Shown: positions 33,082-44,390, counted from the first letter of the stretch. The stretch is 64,000 nt of DNA from Brachionus plicatilis (GCA_010279815.1 QEOQ01000226.1:1831969-1895968), one strand, 5' to 3'. Program-made: numbers and translations. Notes: a model not told the origin generated them from the letters alone.

Positions 33082-33104
33082 AATCGTCATTTATTTGGGC
33101 ATTG

Positions 33105-33565
33105 TAAATTTAGGTACAAAAAAAAATCAAAAAAAATCCAAATCTTAAGTTCTGAAGGACCAAAAAATGTTCTGTAAATTGTAGCAACTGATACTACCCT
33201 TGTACCATCAATATACTAATTCTGCATAATTCTGCAAAATTGAGAAAATTGTGAATTTTAGTACAAAAAACCAAAACAAAATATATGAAACGCCAGAGCT
33301 TTAATTCGGACCGAACAAAACATGTTTTGTGAATTGAAGCAACTGATCCATCCTCTGTACCACCACTTAAAGTTGAGTTGGATTTTTAATATAATTTAAT
33401 AACCCAAATTTACAATTTTCTGAGTTTCGCAGAATCAGTGTATTAGTGGTACAAAGGATATTTCAGTTGCTTTAATTTACAGAACATGTTTTGATCCTTC
33501 AGAACTTAATATTTGGAATTTTTTATATTTTGTTTTTGTTTTTTGTACTAAATTTCTCAATGTCA
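33105..33565. mobile_element. Three-unit inverted repeat (nested MITE)
   Basis: The unit at about 33105-33255 is repeated inverted at about 33400-33565 (shared TTAAGTTCTGAAGGA, ATGTTCTGTAAATT and CTTTGTACCA-type words). A third, more diverged unit in the first orientation lies between them (about 33240-33385: AACGCCAGAGCTTT, GTGAATTGAAGCAACTGATC). A relative sits at 11495. It is non-coding. Confidence 0.7.
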
Positions 33566-33649
33566 TTTATTTGATTAAAAGTCAAAAATAGAAAAATATG
33601 TTAATTAAATGTATCAATCGACATCTAAAAGTATTCCATATTAAATGAC

Positions 33650-35082
33650 AATATTTATTTATTTACTGAGCAGAGGCCACCAGTTGGGCCACTATCGATA
33701 CGCTGTAAAATAAAGCGTGTCGTTAAAAATTAGTAAAAAAAAAAGGCATAAAATCAGTTTGTACAAAAAAAAAACAGAAGAGTCGTTTTAAAATTCTAAA
33801 GATAAAAGAAGAGGACAAACATTAAATATAAGAATATAATATTGGATTTTTTTTTTCTGCAGTTTTAGTTTTAGTTCTGTCGATCAAACCTGGTAAACTC
33901 AAAAAGCATTTTTGGTATTTCCTCTCTATTCATGTGGCTAAATATCTCTCTAATTTTCATGACTATATGGTCTTCTTTTGAAGCCCTCAGGTCAGTCATT
34001 ACTATGTATTTGTAGACGCTACAAACTTCACTCCGTTCCAAAGAGCTGTCATCTCCTACAAAGCTTTTAAATTCGTCTATTTCAGAAATAAAACTTTGAT
34101 TGACTTCAATTGTTTCGAAGATTCTTAATATTTCCCTGGTGTAGGTATTTCGGATGAGTCTCTGATAGAAATCACATTTTAAAGTGTTGAGTCGAATAAT
34201 GGTTGGCTCTAAGTTAAGCGCCAGAAGTAACTCAGTTGTCCTGCACCTTTTTGGTATCCCAAGTATGCTTTTAATGACGTTACCCTCTATTCGCTTAATT
34301 TTTAGTTTTTCTGTTGAACCTAGATTGTGGTTCTCTAGTCCATAAAATAAGATTGGTCGTAAGTATGTCTTATATAATTGTCCTTTCATGTTTGGATGTG
34401 CAATATTGCTAACAATACCAAGGACCTTTAATTTGGCCAAAGATGCATAAACTGCCTTTTTTCTTTTATTTATATGTCCTGAGTTCTTATCATCGTCAGA
34501 GAGTGTGATGCCTAGATATTTCATGGAGTTCATTTGTTTAATAGGTGTTCGATACAATTGAAGGTCATCTTGCCAAAGATCACACCGTCTCTCATTAGCA
34601 CTTCGATAGATTTTTGAATTAAATACCATATACATTGTCTTCTCAGGATTAAAACTAATTTCATTACGAGCTCCGTACTGTTCAACTATGTCTATTTGCT
34701 TTTGAAGATCGTATTTAGAGGTGCTAATAAGGATGATGTCATCCGCATATGCAATCACATCAATCTTAGTCGAGTTGTCTAGTTTAAGGCCGGATGGACA
34801 GTTCTCAATATCTTTTAGCAGATTGTCGATGTAAATTGAAAATAATTTAGGGGACATTATACCACCTTGTCTGACGCCCAGCCTAGTTCTAAAAAGTTTC
34901 GAATACTCAAGATCGTTCTGTACCAGCATCAGTGACTCCTGATAGTAATTCATTATCGCAAACAGGACCGCGGGTCTAATATTAAGTTTGATTAATTTGA
35001 CCCAGAGATTAGATCGGTTAACCTTGTCAAAGGCCTTTGAAGCGTCGATTGCACAGACATAAAGTTTACATTTATAATCAAA
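33650..35082 (-). mobile_element. 5'-truncated non-LTR retrotransposon with open RT frame
   Basis: A frame of about 403 codons, 35082-33871 minus, begins inside the reverse transcriptase domain. It reads AIDASKAFDKVNR, GVRQGGIMSPKLFSIYID, the catalytic IAYADDIILIS and MKYLGITLS, then a long thumb/C-terminal region with LYKTYLRPILFYGLENHNLG. It has no stops or frameshifts from the break point to its natural end at 33871. After the stop come about 200 nt of 3' UTR and a TAAATAAATAAATA tail near 33655. The 5' part (endonuclease and ORF1) is missing, so the copy cannot move itself. The intact frame suggests a young insertion. Clade (CR1/Jockey-like) is not resolved. Confidence 0.85.
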
Positions 35083-35209
35083 TTATATTTAAACCAATTA
35101 TTTATTTCAGTATTCAAAAACTAAATTTTTTAATACGTTAAGTACTGAAGGGGCTCAAAAAACCCCTAATATAGCATACTTTTTAGGTTGCATAAATTAC
35201 CATAATTTC

Positions 35210-35984
35210 TAGTGTTGAACGGCCAGTTGGCCGGCCAGTATAAATGGCCTATTTTTGCCGTGAATTTCACGGTGGCATTTTAAACCGTCCGTGAATTGGC
35301 CGGCCGTCTGTGGACCGTTTTAAAAAAGGCCGACCTTTCCAGGGCTGGCCACAAAACAAACCGACCGTGAAATGACCGGCCAAATTTTAGAAAACCGTGA
35401 GGTGGCAGGCCGACTATCTGCCAGAATAAAAACCGACCGTGAAGTGGCCGGCCAACTAACGGACCGACCGTGTGCAGACCGGCCGGCCATAAAACGGTCC
35501 AAAAAAAAAATTTTACTTAGATGTTTAAAAAAATTTAAAAGTATTAATAAAAAATTAAAAATTTTAAAGAAATAAACATTTAAACAAATTAGATTTTCAT
35601 CATCGATTTTTAAAAATTTAATTTTTTTTTATTAAAATCGTTTTTATAAAAAAACTATCTAAAATACCGAATTCTAAATTTATATTTAAAATTTAACGAT
35701 TTTTGAAAAATATCGAAAAAATTAGGGTTAATAATTAAAAATTCCCTGATCCAAAATTATGATAAATAATAAATGCTACTTTTAAAACCTTTAAATTTTT
35801 TTAAACATCCAAGTAAATTTTTTTTTTGGACCGTTTTGTGGTCGGCCGGTCTGCTAACCGTCGGTCGTTTAACGGCCTTTCAGTTGGCCGGTCATTTCAA
35901 GGTCGTTCCGTCAGTTGGCCGACCACTTTACGGTCGGTTTTATTTTGGCAGGCCACATGGCCTCTCGACCTGCCCCCAACACTA
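35210..35984. mobile_element. GC-rich foldback element full of GGCCGGCC (hAT-like ends)
   Basis: The ends are TAGTGTTG and CAACACTA. The left arm (about 35210-35535) and right arm (about 35800-35984) are inverted relatives made of repeated ACCGACCGTGAAGTGGCCGG-like words. The centre is AT-rich. The flanking 8-mers ATAATTTC and ATTATTAC match 6 of 8, compatible with an old hAT duplication. Its composition contrasts sharply with everything around it. The open frames across it are composition artefacts. Confidence 0.7.
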
Positions 35985-36379
35985 ATTATTACTCAAGATA
36001 TGTAAGAAAATATACTGAATGTAAAATTAAATGTTTTTTTATTTATTTGGTTTTGATGTAAAAAAATTGACCATTTTTAAGAAAAAATTGTTTATAAAAA
36101 AAATTTGAGACGAATACAGGAAAAAAATATTTGCTAAAATTTTTTTTAAATTCGTATTATTGGTTCTTAACAATTTTTACAGAACGATTTAGAAACCATC
36201 TTCCCTACATAAGGACCAAATGTAACTTAATTGTAAACAATTGAATCTCCTTTTGTAAATGAAAGTTTACGATCTACAGCTTTTGGGTGACAATTGGTAC
36301 AATTCAGTATATATTTATCATGGACAAGTCAAAATGTTGTCAGTTTGTATCATTTTTTTATGCTAAGCATAGCTTGTTG

Positions 36380-36690
36380 GCTTAACTTTCTCATTAGAAA
36401 TTTATCTTTTCTCCGTCATTCAATCTGACGCATATAGTCCCTTTTTTCGAAGTTTTTTCATTATTAGTTTCTTCTAATTCTGGTTATTTATTATCTGAGT
36501 CTCTATCTGAGTCATATTCAGTAAAAGGTTGATTTATATTTCCATTTCTTAATCGAAATCATTACCAAAGTCATCATTTTCCTGATAATATTTATAATTA
36601 TCATCAGATACTTGAGGTAATGTATCATCCGCATTACTAAGAATTTGAAGAGCTTTTCATCGAGACATGGTTCAAAAATTTTTTTTTAAT
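36380..36690 (-). pseudogene. piggyBac transposase N-terminus remnant
   Basis: Acidic Asp/Ser-rich blocks after MSR, with several stops and a frameshift, fit the non-catalytic N-terminal region of piggyBac transposases. It reads inward from the right border of the 35142-36988 element. The DDD catalytic core is absent. Confidence 0.45.
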
Positions 36691-36988
36691 TTTAGGAATT
36701 AATTGAAATTAAGTAGAGTTTGAAGTTATAAGCATAATTAGCCGTGTCTTTAGTTTATTTTACAAAAAAAAGACGATATTCATGGAGGGTCCAAAAAAAC
36801 TCTCTCCGGGTGTAACGTATACTTTTTTTTTTGGCATGAAAATAAAATTATTTTGTAATCAAAATTAATTATTTATAATAATTTTTTAAATTTTAGTTTC
36901 GATGGGAAAAAAAAATTTTCAAAAAAGATTAAATTTTTGGAACAGCAAGCAAAAGAAGAACCAAACAAACCCCTCCGGTTTTTGAGTG

Positions 36989-38093
36989 TTAAAAAGATAA
37001 GAATACTTAATATCCATGTTTAAATTAACAAATTGATTAACTACTAATGATACAATATTATTTAAATTTTTTTTTCATTACCCAAATAAAAAATGTCAAC
37101 TCTTAATTTAAGTGGCATCCATCAAATCTTAAAGTTCAATTTTGTCTAATTTACTTAGTGAAAAATAATTTTTTTTCAAATTTTTGAAGATTAAAAATGA
37201 GATCTCATAACTAATCTCATAACGATTTTATATTGCAGTTTCTTTTCTATCTTTTTTCAATGAAATTAAATTAAATATTTCATAAAAAGTTTACAAAGCT
37301 GTTATAAAGTTAAGAGCCTTAAAACTAGTCATTATCTAAAATTTAAATTTAGAATATTTAATTTTTAAAGTTTGTAAACAAAACTTTATTTTTTCAAATA
37401 TTTTTAAATTACTCTCATCGAGTAAATTCCTTACTCGATCAAAGTAATTTTTAAAATAAAAAAAGCAATCAATATAATATTTTATTTGTTTTTTTTTTAT
37501 TTTCTTTTTTATCTTTTATTTTTTTTCCGACATCGCCAGAAGTGACGCGAATATTAATTAGTAATAATAAATTAATAAAATTTACCTTCGTATTATTTGC
37601 TGATATAAAATTAAAATAAAATGTTAAGCTTACAAATAATCAGATTTAATAAACCAGACTTATGCGAAAGTAAAAGTAAAACAAAAAAAAGACATTTAAA
37701 AGTATTTTTAAAGCAAAGTCATATGACTTGAACTTAAGTTGTATTTCGTATAAGAATACTTATTACAATATGAACTTGATAAAATTAAAAGCTTAAATGG
37801 CTTATATTTTTTGTAGTAGAAAAAATGATTTATAAAAACTATTTTTTTCCTCTAAAATTTTTTCAATTTTAGAAAAATTAATTATCTTTCTAAAATCAAG
37901 AAAACTAAAATTTAATAATAATACTAATTGACAAATAGTTTATTATCACATCACTATACTGTATTGGATATTTATTTAAAAAAAAAACAGGCTGTGGTAA
38001 TGGTGTAAAGACAACCGATATACAGTCTGTACTCTAAGAAAAAAGTCATTATTAAGTATTTTTAAAGTCATGACATGACTTTTTTTTTATTAA
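36989..38093. other. Gene-free AT-rich stretch between two piggyBac-type elements
   Basis: No supportable frame or repeat, apart from short palindromes such as AAAGTCATGACATGACTTT near 38065-38083. Confidence 0.4.
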
Positions 38094-38524
38094 CACTAGA
38101 ACGCCCGATTTTTTTTATACCGTTAACGCCCGGCAGGGGTCTAAAAAACCCCTTATTAAATTAAAATACAAGCAAAAAATTAAGCATATTCGCGGAAAAT
38201 AAGTTTTATTTAAGTTAATTATGATTTATTTATGCATTAAATATTTATGTTATTATTATTTTATGCTAAGAATTTATTAATTTTAAGCGATAGAAAAAGT
38301 AAAATTTTAAAGGGGTTTAAAAAACCCCCTCCGGGCGTTTATGTATATTTTTTTTTTTTTGACATTAAATTATTATAATTTTTAATTTTCAAAAATAAAA
38401 TAATAATTAAATTTACATTTTCAATTAGGGAAAAAAAAAATTTTGACAAAACTCCTCTTAGAAAAATTTTTATTGACATTTTAGAATCAAAAAGGGGTTT
38501 AAAAAACCCCCGAGCGTTCTAGTG
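38094..38524. mobile_element. piggyBac-type MITE with TTAA target duplication
   Basis: The termini CACTAGAACGCCCG and CGAGCGTTCTAGTG are inverted, and both borders carry TTAA (38090-38093 and 38525-38528), the hallmark of piggyBac insertion. Three GGGGTTTAAAAAACCCC-like palindromes lie at about 38133-38160, 38310-38330 and 38490-38510. No transposase is inside the 431 bp. Confidence 0.85.
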
Positions 38525-40190
38525 TTAAGAATATAATTTGGGGGTGATCCCCAGGTTCGTCCGAATGGCTTACGCCTTCGTTTAGACCCAATTATTGCAA
38601 AAAAAATGATTAAAATAAAATGAAGTTTATAGTTTTTTAAAAATAGAAAGTAATTGAAATTGAATAAAAAAATATAGAATAACAATGATATATAATAAAA
38701 ATACTTAATGCATAGGTATAAAAATCCGGTATGCTAGAATTTGGTTTGCATAATTTTATAAGTAAACCGATCAAATTTTTTTTTAGATTTTATTTAATTA
38801 TAATTAGTTTATTAGCAAAAAGTAATTTGGTAAAAAAAAAAGGAAAAAATACAAAAAGTCAAAAAAGATGAAAAAATTATACAATAAAATTTTAAGATAA
38901 AAATTTAGATTTAACCATTATTTATTAATTTATTTGATTCAAATTAACCTCCATCAGGAGAAGTAAAAATTAAAATAAAGTTTAAAATAAAAAAAAAAAA
39001 AAATAAAAAATTATCAATAAACCCAAAAGTTCCATCTGTATTTTCCGTTTTTAATTTAGTTTAATTTTTAATAAAAGTGTGGAAATATTTTATATATATT
39101 AATACTCATCGATTTAATTTTTAATTTATCAATCAATCAATTATTTTCTAATTAAGAGAAGTTTGTCATTTATCAAAGCATGTGAAGCTTAAGAAACTGA
39201 ATTAATTTTAGAACAAAAAAAATAAAAGTGAAACAAAAAAATGATTTTTTTATTTGTCTTGTTTTATTCTTTTTGTTTTCGATTCATTCAATAATAAAAA
39301 ACTCAAAAAATTTATTATTTCTGTTTCAATTTTATTTTCTTGAAAATTGGAGTCGATTAAGTAAAAAAAAAGACGAATTTGGTCGATTCGACTCACAACA
39401 CTAGTCACAAGTTTCAAGCCAGGTCCAAGTCCCGACTTTTTCTTGTTTTGAAAAATGTAAAAAGTCTTGAATGAAATAAAAATTTCAAAAAGCTTTTATT
39501 TAGTCTTGTTAAAAAACCATAAATTTATTAATATAATCTTGCTTTTAAGATTTTTAAAAACGGAAAAAAAATATTAAACAATTAATAAAAAAATAAAATT
39601 AAATAAAATTTTTACTTTTAAAAAATAAATTATAAGATTATAAAGAAAAAGGTAAAAGAAACAAAAACAAATCACAAAAAAAAGAAAAATTTGTTTTTAT
39701 TTTTAATAATGAAGTGTCTTTAAATTTTTTTGATCAATAATATTCGTCGACGTCCTTTTCAGTTCCCTAAAAATTATGAAATAAACTCAAAAAAGTTAAA
39801 GAAAAGGATATATAAAAAAAGAGTGACAAGCTAACTGTTTTACGATGGATATATTTCATTGTTTTCATTCATTCCCCGTGACAATTAATTCTTTGTTTTC
39901 TTAGCCCAAAAATATTTTATCATGTATCACCTGTAACTACTCATTTCAATCTATCTTTATTGATATTATTCAGTATTACATCCTTTTTTAAAAGTTTACT
40001 TTCTTTTTAATCTACTAAAAATTCTATCTTTAATTTTTATCTTCGTGCAGACATTGTAAGCTTGGACTAATTCTAAGAAAAATTTAGATAAATTATCTAA
40101 AAATTATTTTTAAAATTACATTAAAAATAAATAAGAAGACTTTTTTAAGATTTATTTGAGAATATTTAAACAAAATATAAAATTCAAAAA
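38525..40190. other. Gene-free repeat-rich stretch
   Basis: It contains a minus-strand LINE-like 3' tail near 38920-38965 (CTCCTGATGGAGG hairpin with AATAAATAAT) and a CAAGTCCAAGTCC-family fragment near 39400-39440. Otherwise it is AT-rich with no gene. Confidence 0.45.
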
Positions 40191-40194
40191 TGTA

Positions 40195-40376
40195 AAAACA
40201 AACAAAATATTTTGATTTAAAAAAAAACTTATTTTATTAAATTGAGAAAAATCAAAATCAAACTGAATTTTAGGAAATAATTTGATAAAAAATCAAGCGT
40301 TAATTAAAATTTAAAATTAATAAATTAAAATCCATAACCACCAAAATTATTATTGTTGTAAAGGTTTGTGGAGGTA
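40195..40376 (-). pseudogene. Vestigial 3' end of a peritrophin gene copy
   Basis: 40324-40376 repeats the last about 50 nt of the chitin-binding gene (complement of CATAACCACCAAAATTATTA and GGTTTGTGGAGGT) with a small deletion that breaks the frame. 40195-40323 matches the 3' flank found after the other copies (AAAAATCAAGCGTTAATT). The real end of copy 1 lies 490 bp further, at 40866, so this is a leftover end. Confidence 0.7.
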
Positions 40377-40865
40377 TAGATAGAAAATGTAAAATTAAGG
40401 AAACATAATTCAAATAGACCACAGAACTTAATCTTCATAAAAATGATGCTCTTACAGCTCTGCAAAGCATGCTATATATCGTATCTACATTATATTCAAT
40501 GAAATTTTTTTCTAAACGTGTTGTCAACTAAGTTTTTTAAAAAATTTAATTTAAAGTCAATTTAATTCTCTAAATAGAACTGCTTTTACAAATTAAAAAA
40601 GAAACTGAGGGGAAATTGAAATAAACATTGATTTTTTCTTCAAAAAATTTTTTACTAAAAGAATTAATTTCGATTAACGCTAGAAAAATAACCAAGGGAG
40701 AGCATAGGGATTTAAAATAAAAGTAAAGTCATTCAATTAAAAATTTTTATTTACGAAAAAACAAAACCAAAAAAAATTAATCTAAATCTATTACAGGCAA
40801 AAATATAAAAAAAAGACAAAGCGATAAATAATAAGAGATGAAAATTTGAGATGGATCATAAAAAA
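40377..40865. other. Unique 490-bp insertion between duplicated gene ends
   Basis: This segment separates the vestigial 3' end from the live copy 1. It contains no recognisable gene, TIR or tail. It includes CTGCAAAGCATGC and several A-tracts. Confidence 0.5.
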
Positions 40866-42455
40866 TTAAAATCCATAACCACCATAATTATTATTGTTGT
40901 ATGCAGGATAGGTTTGTGGAGGTTGAGTCTGAGGTGGAAATGTTTGTGGTGGCATTGTTTGAACTGCTGGTTGAGTAAATTGATTTCCATAAGCACCGAA
41001 TTGGTTACCGCTGTTTCCATTTGAATTTTGATCAGCACCACACAATGCTGAATTTAGATTTCGGTCCATGTTAGCAACTTCGGCAGCTGAATTTGACGAA
41101 CCAAATATTTGCTTATTGCATTGGATTTTGCATGGATATTCACATTGCTTAGTAGCATCGTTCCACCAAAGATCATAAGTACTTGAGCCTTTGGCACACA
41201 AGAAATCTTTTCGAACACCTTTGACACATACATGGAACACATTACAATATTTTGAATCGGAAACAAATGAACCATCGCTGACACCTTGGCAAGGATTTTC
41301 ACTGTCTGGAATCCTAAACAAATCATTTGAGTTGTCTTCAACAACTTGACCATTTCCACCATTTGATCCCTGACCATAGCTGGCATAATCATTATTATTT
41401 CCATTGGATCCCTGACCATAACTTCCACCGTTTGATCCTTGACCATATCCTCCATTTTGTTGGTTATTGTTTGTGCTTGGTTTTGGACAAGAGTCTAAAA
41501 TTCTCTGAGCTTCAGAAGTGCTTTCACTCACAGAGATGCCATCGAGCAAAATACCACCAGGACTTGTGCATTGTCTTCCAATATCACATGGAAATTGACA
41601 TTGAGCTTCTGGCTGAGTAACTGATTGAGATGTGCTGTGCAATTTCCACCAAAGTCTATCACCTGATTGCATTTTAGCACACAAAAATTCAAATTTATTC
41701 TTATTAAAACACCTGTAGTAAACGTTGCACCAATTGCTCGGATAAAAACCATCGGGTTTGTCACTGCAAGAAAATTGTTCATTATCTCTCACATATTGCT
41801 TCCATGGCTCAACTTGTTCTACTTGTCCGCTTGGTTGAAAATTGTTATTTCCAAAATTATTTTGATTTCCGTATTGGTTTAATGGTTGGGTAAAAAAAAC
41901 TGGTCGAGTTGTTTGCGGCATAAAGTTTGTTTGTTGATAGTTGTAGTTATTATTGTTACTATTTCCGTAGCCATTGTTGTTTGTTTGTTGTTGATTTCCT
42001 TGATTGTTGGTTTGAGTCAATGGGGTGAAATAGTTTCCCGATGTACATCCCGATGGATTTTTGCTAGCAAACTCGCATTTTTGAGTTGTTTCGTCATAGT
42101 AAAATCTCTCACCATTTTGAGCACAACCATAGGTTTTCTCTTGTTTGCCAAATACACAAGCATGATAAATATCACAATATTGGTTATCTTTGTTTGGTCC
42201 AGTTGGTTTATTTGAACAGTCAAAGCTTATTCCAGTTATAGTTTGCTCTTGTACGGTCGGCACAAATTGAGGCTCTTGGGGAACAACTGGCATTTGAGGC
42301 AGAGGATCCACAGCAGGTTGAGGTATGTTTCCATAAGCTCCTTGTCTAACTATTCTGTTATTTTTCCACCACAAGTCTTGATGAGACTTTCCAGCCAAAG
42401 AAACAAATATTAAAGATAAGACTAAAATGTTCAATCTTTTATTAAACACTATCAT
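40866..42455 (-). CDS. Secreted three-domain chitin-binding (peritrophin) protein, copy 1
   Basis: An intronless gene of 529 residues. The start is the ATG at 42455, directly before a signal peptide (RLNILVLSLIFVSLAGKS); the frame extends 39 nt further up without an ATG. Three CBM14/peritrophin-A domains, each with the six-Cys pattern and CDIYHAC-, CNVYYRC- and CNVFHVC-type cores, lie at about 80-137, 230-296 and 390-447. They are joined by Asn/Gln- and Gly-rich linkers and end in a Pro/Gln-rich tail with NNNNYGGYGF. The aromatic motif LWW recurs near residues 29, 268 and 430. It should bind chitin outside the cell (cuticle, gut lining, jaws or egg case; which one is unknown). Copy 1 differs from the others in the GYGQGSNGG repeat region (GNNNDYASYGQG) and by Ile for Ser near 307. 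TTTAAATA at 42507-42514 is its TATA-like box. Confidence 0.92.
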   Translation of the reverse strand: MIVFNKRLNILVLSLIFVSLAGKSHQDLWWKNNRIVRQGAYGNIPQPAVDPLPQMPVVPQEPQFVPTVQEQTITGISFDCSNKPTGPNKDNQYCDIYHACVFGKQEKTYGCAQNGERFYYDETTQKCEFASKNPSGCTSGNYFTPLTQTNNQGNQQQTNNNGYGNSNNNNYNYQQTNFMPQTTRPVFFTQPLNQYGNQNNFGNNNFQPSGQVEQVEPWKQYVRDNEQFSCSDKPDGFYPSNWCNVYYRCFNKNKFEFLCAKMQSGDRLWWKLHSTSQSVTQPEAQCQFPCDIGRQCTSPGGILLDGISVSESTSEAQRILDSCPKPSTNNNQQNGGYGQGSNGGSYGQGSNGNNNDYASYGQGSNGGNGQVVEDNSNDLFRIPDSENPCQGVSDGSFVSDSKYCNVFHVCVKGVRKDFLCAKGSSTYDLWWNDATKQCEYPCKIQCNKQIFGSSNSAAEVANMDRNLNSALCGADQNSNGNSGNQFGAYGNQFTQPAVQTMPPQTFPPQTQPPQTYPAYNNNNYGGYGF

Positions 42456-43065
42456 TTTGAAATTGTTACTCGTTTTTTGATGATTTAGAAACAAGAAAAC
42501 CTTGGGTTTAAATACTAAATTTCGGTAGGCTCATTAAACTCAACAAATAACAAGTATTTGAATTGTTTAATAAATTTACCTACGTATTCTCACGATTTTC
42601 AAATTGTAATAATAACCAAGTTTAGTAGTTAGACAGTATTAAAATGATATTATTTTGTAAAAAATATTTTAATACAAATTTTTTTTATTTAATTTAAACT
42701 TTACTTAAATCAATCATTAGCCTACTCTTTTCTGAAGTTTTTGTCAGCTTACAAAGGCTTAAAGAATCCATAATTATTTATTTTTTAATTTCAAGTTCAT
42801 TTGCTTGATTTTGTTTTCTTTTAATTAATTTTATAAAATCATTTATTTAGAAGATTAACAAAAAATTTAAGAATTTTTTACTTAAAATTTTCTTTCTTTT
42901 TTTTTTAGTTATGAAGATATTTTTTATGACCAGAATATGATTTTATTTATTCACTTTAATGTCATCATCATAATAATATGTTCTTTTTTATCTTATTTGA
43001 TTACGGGTAACGCTTTTATTACTCAGTTTAAACTGGTTCCTACAGTAAATCCCAAATCCTCGATT
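42456..43065 (-). promoter_or_regulatory. Upstream region shared by peritrophin copies 1 and 2
   Basis: About 600 bp upstream of copy 1 is nearly the same as upstream of copy 2 (51453-52144). Copy 2 carries about 80 bp extra (around 52008-52087) that copy 1 lacks at 43010. Only the first about 150 bp is shared by all four copies, so the essential promoter is probably within that part. Confidence 0.6.
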
Positions 43066-43289
43066 CATCAATTTTTCAAAATTAAGCACAAATTAGCTAA
43101 GAACATTTCTAAATTACAAAATCAATAAGACTTAAGCATTGTCTGAATTCTTTCATCTAAAATTAAATATGATGGCTTACGTTTCGGGAGCAAGCCAGTT
43201 TTTATCTTTAGCAGTCTATTGTATGTTAAAATTTGTTCCTTTTTAAAGCGTCTATTAAGGCATAAACTAATTAATGACACACGACCATT

Positions 43290-44390
43290 GATGTAAAAGC
43301 ATTATGTCAAGATTCCACAAAGTTATTTGTTTTCGGAATGCAATTGGAAATACTATCACTTACATTCCAAAAATCAATACAATATAGTGGCTTCTTTCTA
43401 ATGACTTTAGCGTATCGACCTCGAGTCTTTGTCAGCTCACCAATGTAGGTACGTTCAAAATATTCATAAAAAAGTTCTAGTTTTGGATTATTAATTGTTT
43501 TTATTCTCTTTTTCAATATATCAAACCCTCGGATAACATTCTTCTTGGGCAAATAAGCCAATCCTTGTGGAATTAATAATTCCTGGCGAATGATTTCATC
43601 GTCTTTACATTTTCAACAGGGCCTAAATTTTAAAATTATTCGGAATAAATTTTGCCTAAAAAGGAACATCCTCAAAAATCTTTTTTGCAGCATTAATAAA
43701 TGCCATTTCGAAGTCAGAGCTAACACTCAGAATTGGACGTGTCAAAAATTCATTAATTTTTGACAAAACTTTTTCATAGATTGTTTGTTATTTGTTTGGT
43801 AGGAGACAAAAGACCATTGGTAAACATTGACCATCAATTAGACAATGAATTGAATAAACTTGTAAGAATGGCTTTTGGGTAATGTCAAAAGTCCCATCAC
43901 AAAAAATATGATTCTTTTTTAATGTTTTAAAATTTTCAGTTGTGGTAAATATAACAAATCTAGATAAATCTTCAGGTCCTAAATCATACAATAGAAAATT
44001 TTCTTCCTTAATTTTTGCCAAAATTCAGAAAACTCTATTGATTTCAAATCTTTTGGTTCACTTCGATAATTTGGTGAATTTTTTCCATTCACCCGGTTAA
44101 CATTTGTCTAAATGCATCATAAGACGAAAACATTGCAATTGCTTCTTCATCATCACCTAGTTCCATTTCAAACTGAAAGATGATTTTTCGTGGAGCTTCA
44201 TCAGTCACTGCAGCCTTTTCTTTCAATTTTCTGCGATGCTCTAAGTTGGATCAGGATTTTCCCAAAGAACTTCATTCAAGAGCCAAACTTCACATTTTTC
44301 ACCTACAGGTTCTGTATAAGTATAACAAGATCCATGACATTTTACTACCACACAGCGTCAGGTACTTTTTCCTTTGAGATTTTTTAATGC
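43290..44390 (-). pseudogene. Decayed FLYWCH/MULE transposase
   Basis: Minus-strand pieces in several frames follow the order of a Mutator-like transposase. A Cys-rich N-terminal part (VKCHGSCYTYTEPVGEKC, ENPDPT, then RRKLKEKAAVTDEAPRKIIF) resembles the FLYWCH zinc finger. Next comes a MULE core at 44021-43788 with CDGTFDITQKPFLQVYSIH and QCLPMVFCLLPNK. SVSSDFEMAFINAAKKIF (near 43735-43680) carries the second acidic block. The C-terminal part is at 43561-43307 (LELFYEYFERTYIGEL). Stops and frameshifts show it is dead. TIRs were not located. Confidence 0.75.

Larger units (their letters stand above)
35142..36988. mobile_element. Decayed piggyBac-like element, interrupted
   Basis: TTAA stands at both borders (35138-35141 and 36989-36992). 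Subterminal GGGG...AAAAAACCCC words at the left and CCCCTCCGG at the right resemble the 38094 piggyBac MITE. Inside, on the minus strand at about 36690-36380, a broken frame reads MSR, then ALQILSNADDTLPQVSDD, EYDSDRDSDNK and KTSKKGT, like the acidic N-terminus of piggyBac transposases. The catalytic part is gone and a GC-rich foldback sits inside (35210-35984). Confidence 0.55.

Noticed and set aside
35320..35575. Arg/Ala-rich frames in the GGCCGGCC element
   Set aside because: They are products of the repeated GC words in a foldback element, present on both strands.
41054..42223. Several secondary frames on both strands inside each peritrophin copy
   Set aside because: They recur at equivalent places in all four copies only because the DNA is duplicated. 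They overlap the CBM14 frame and show no domains.
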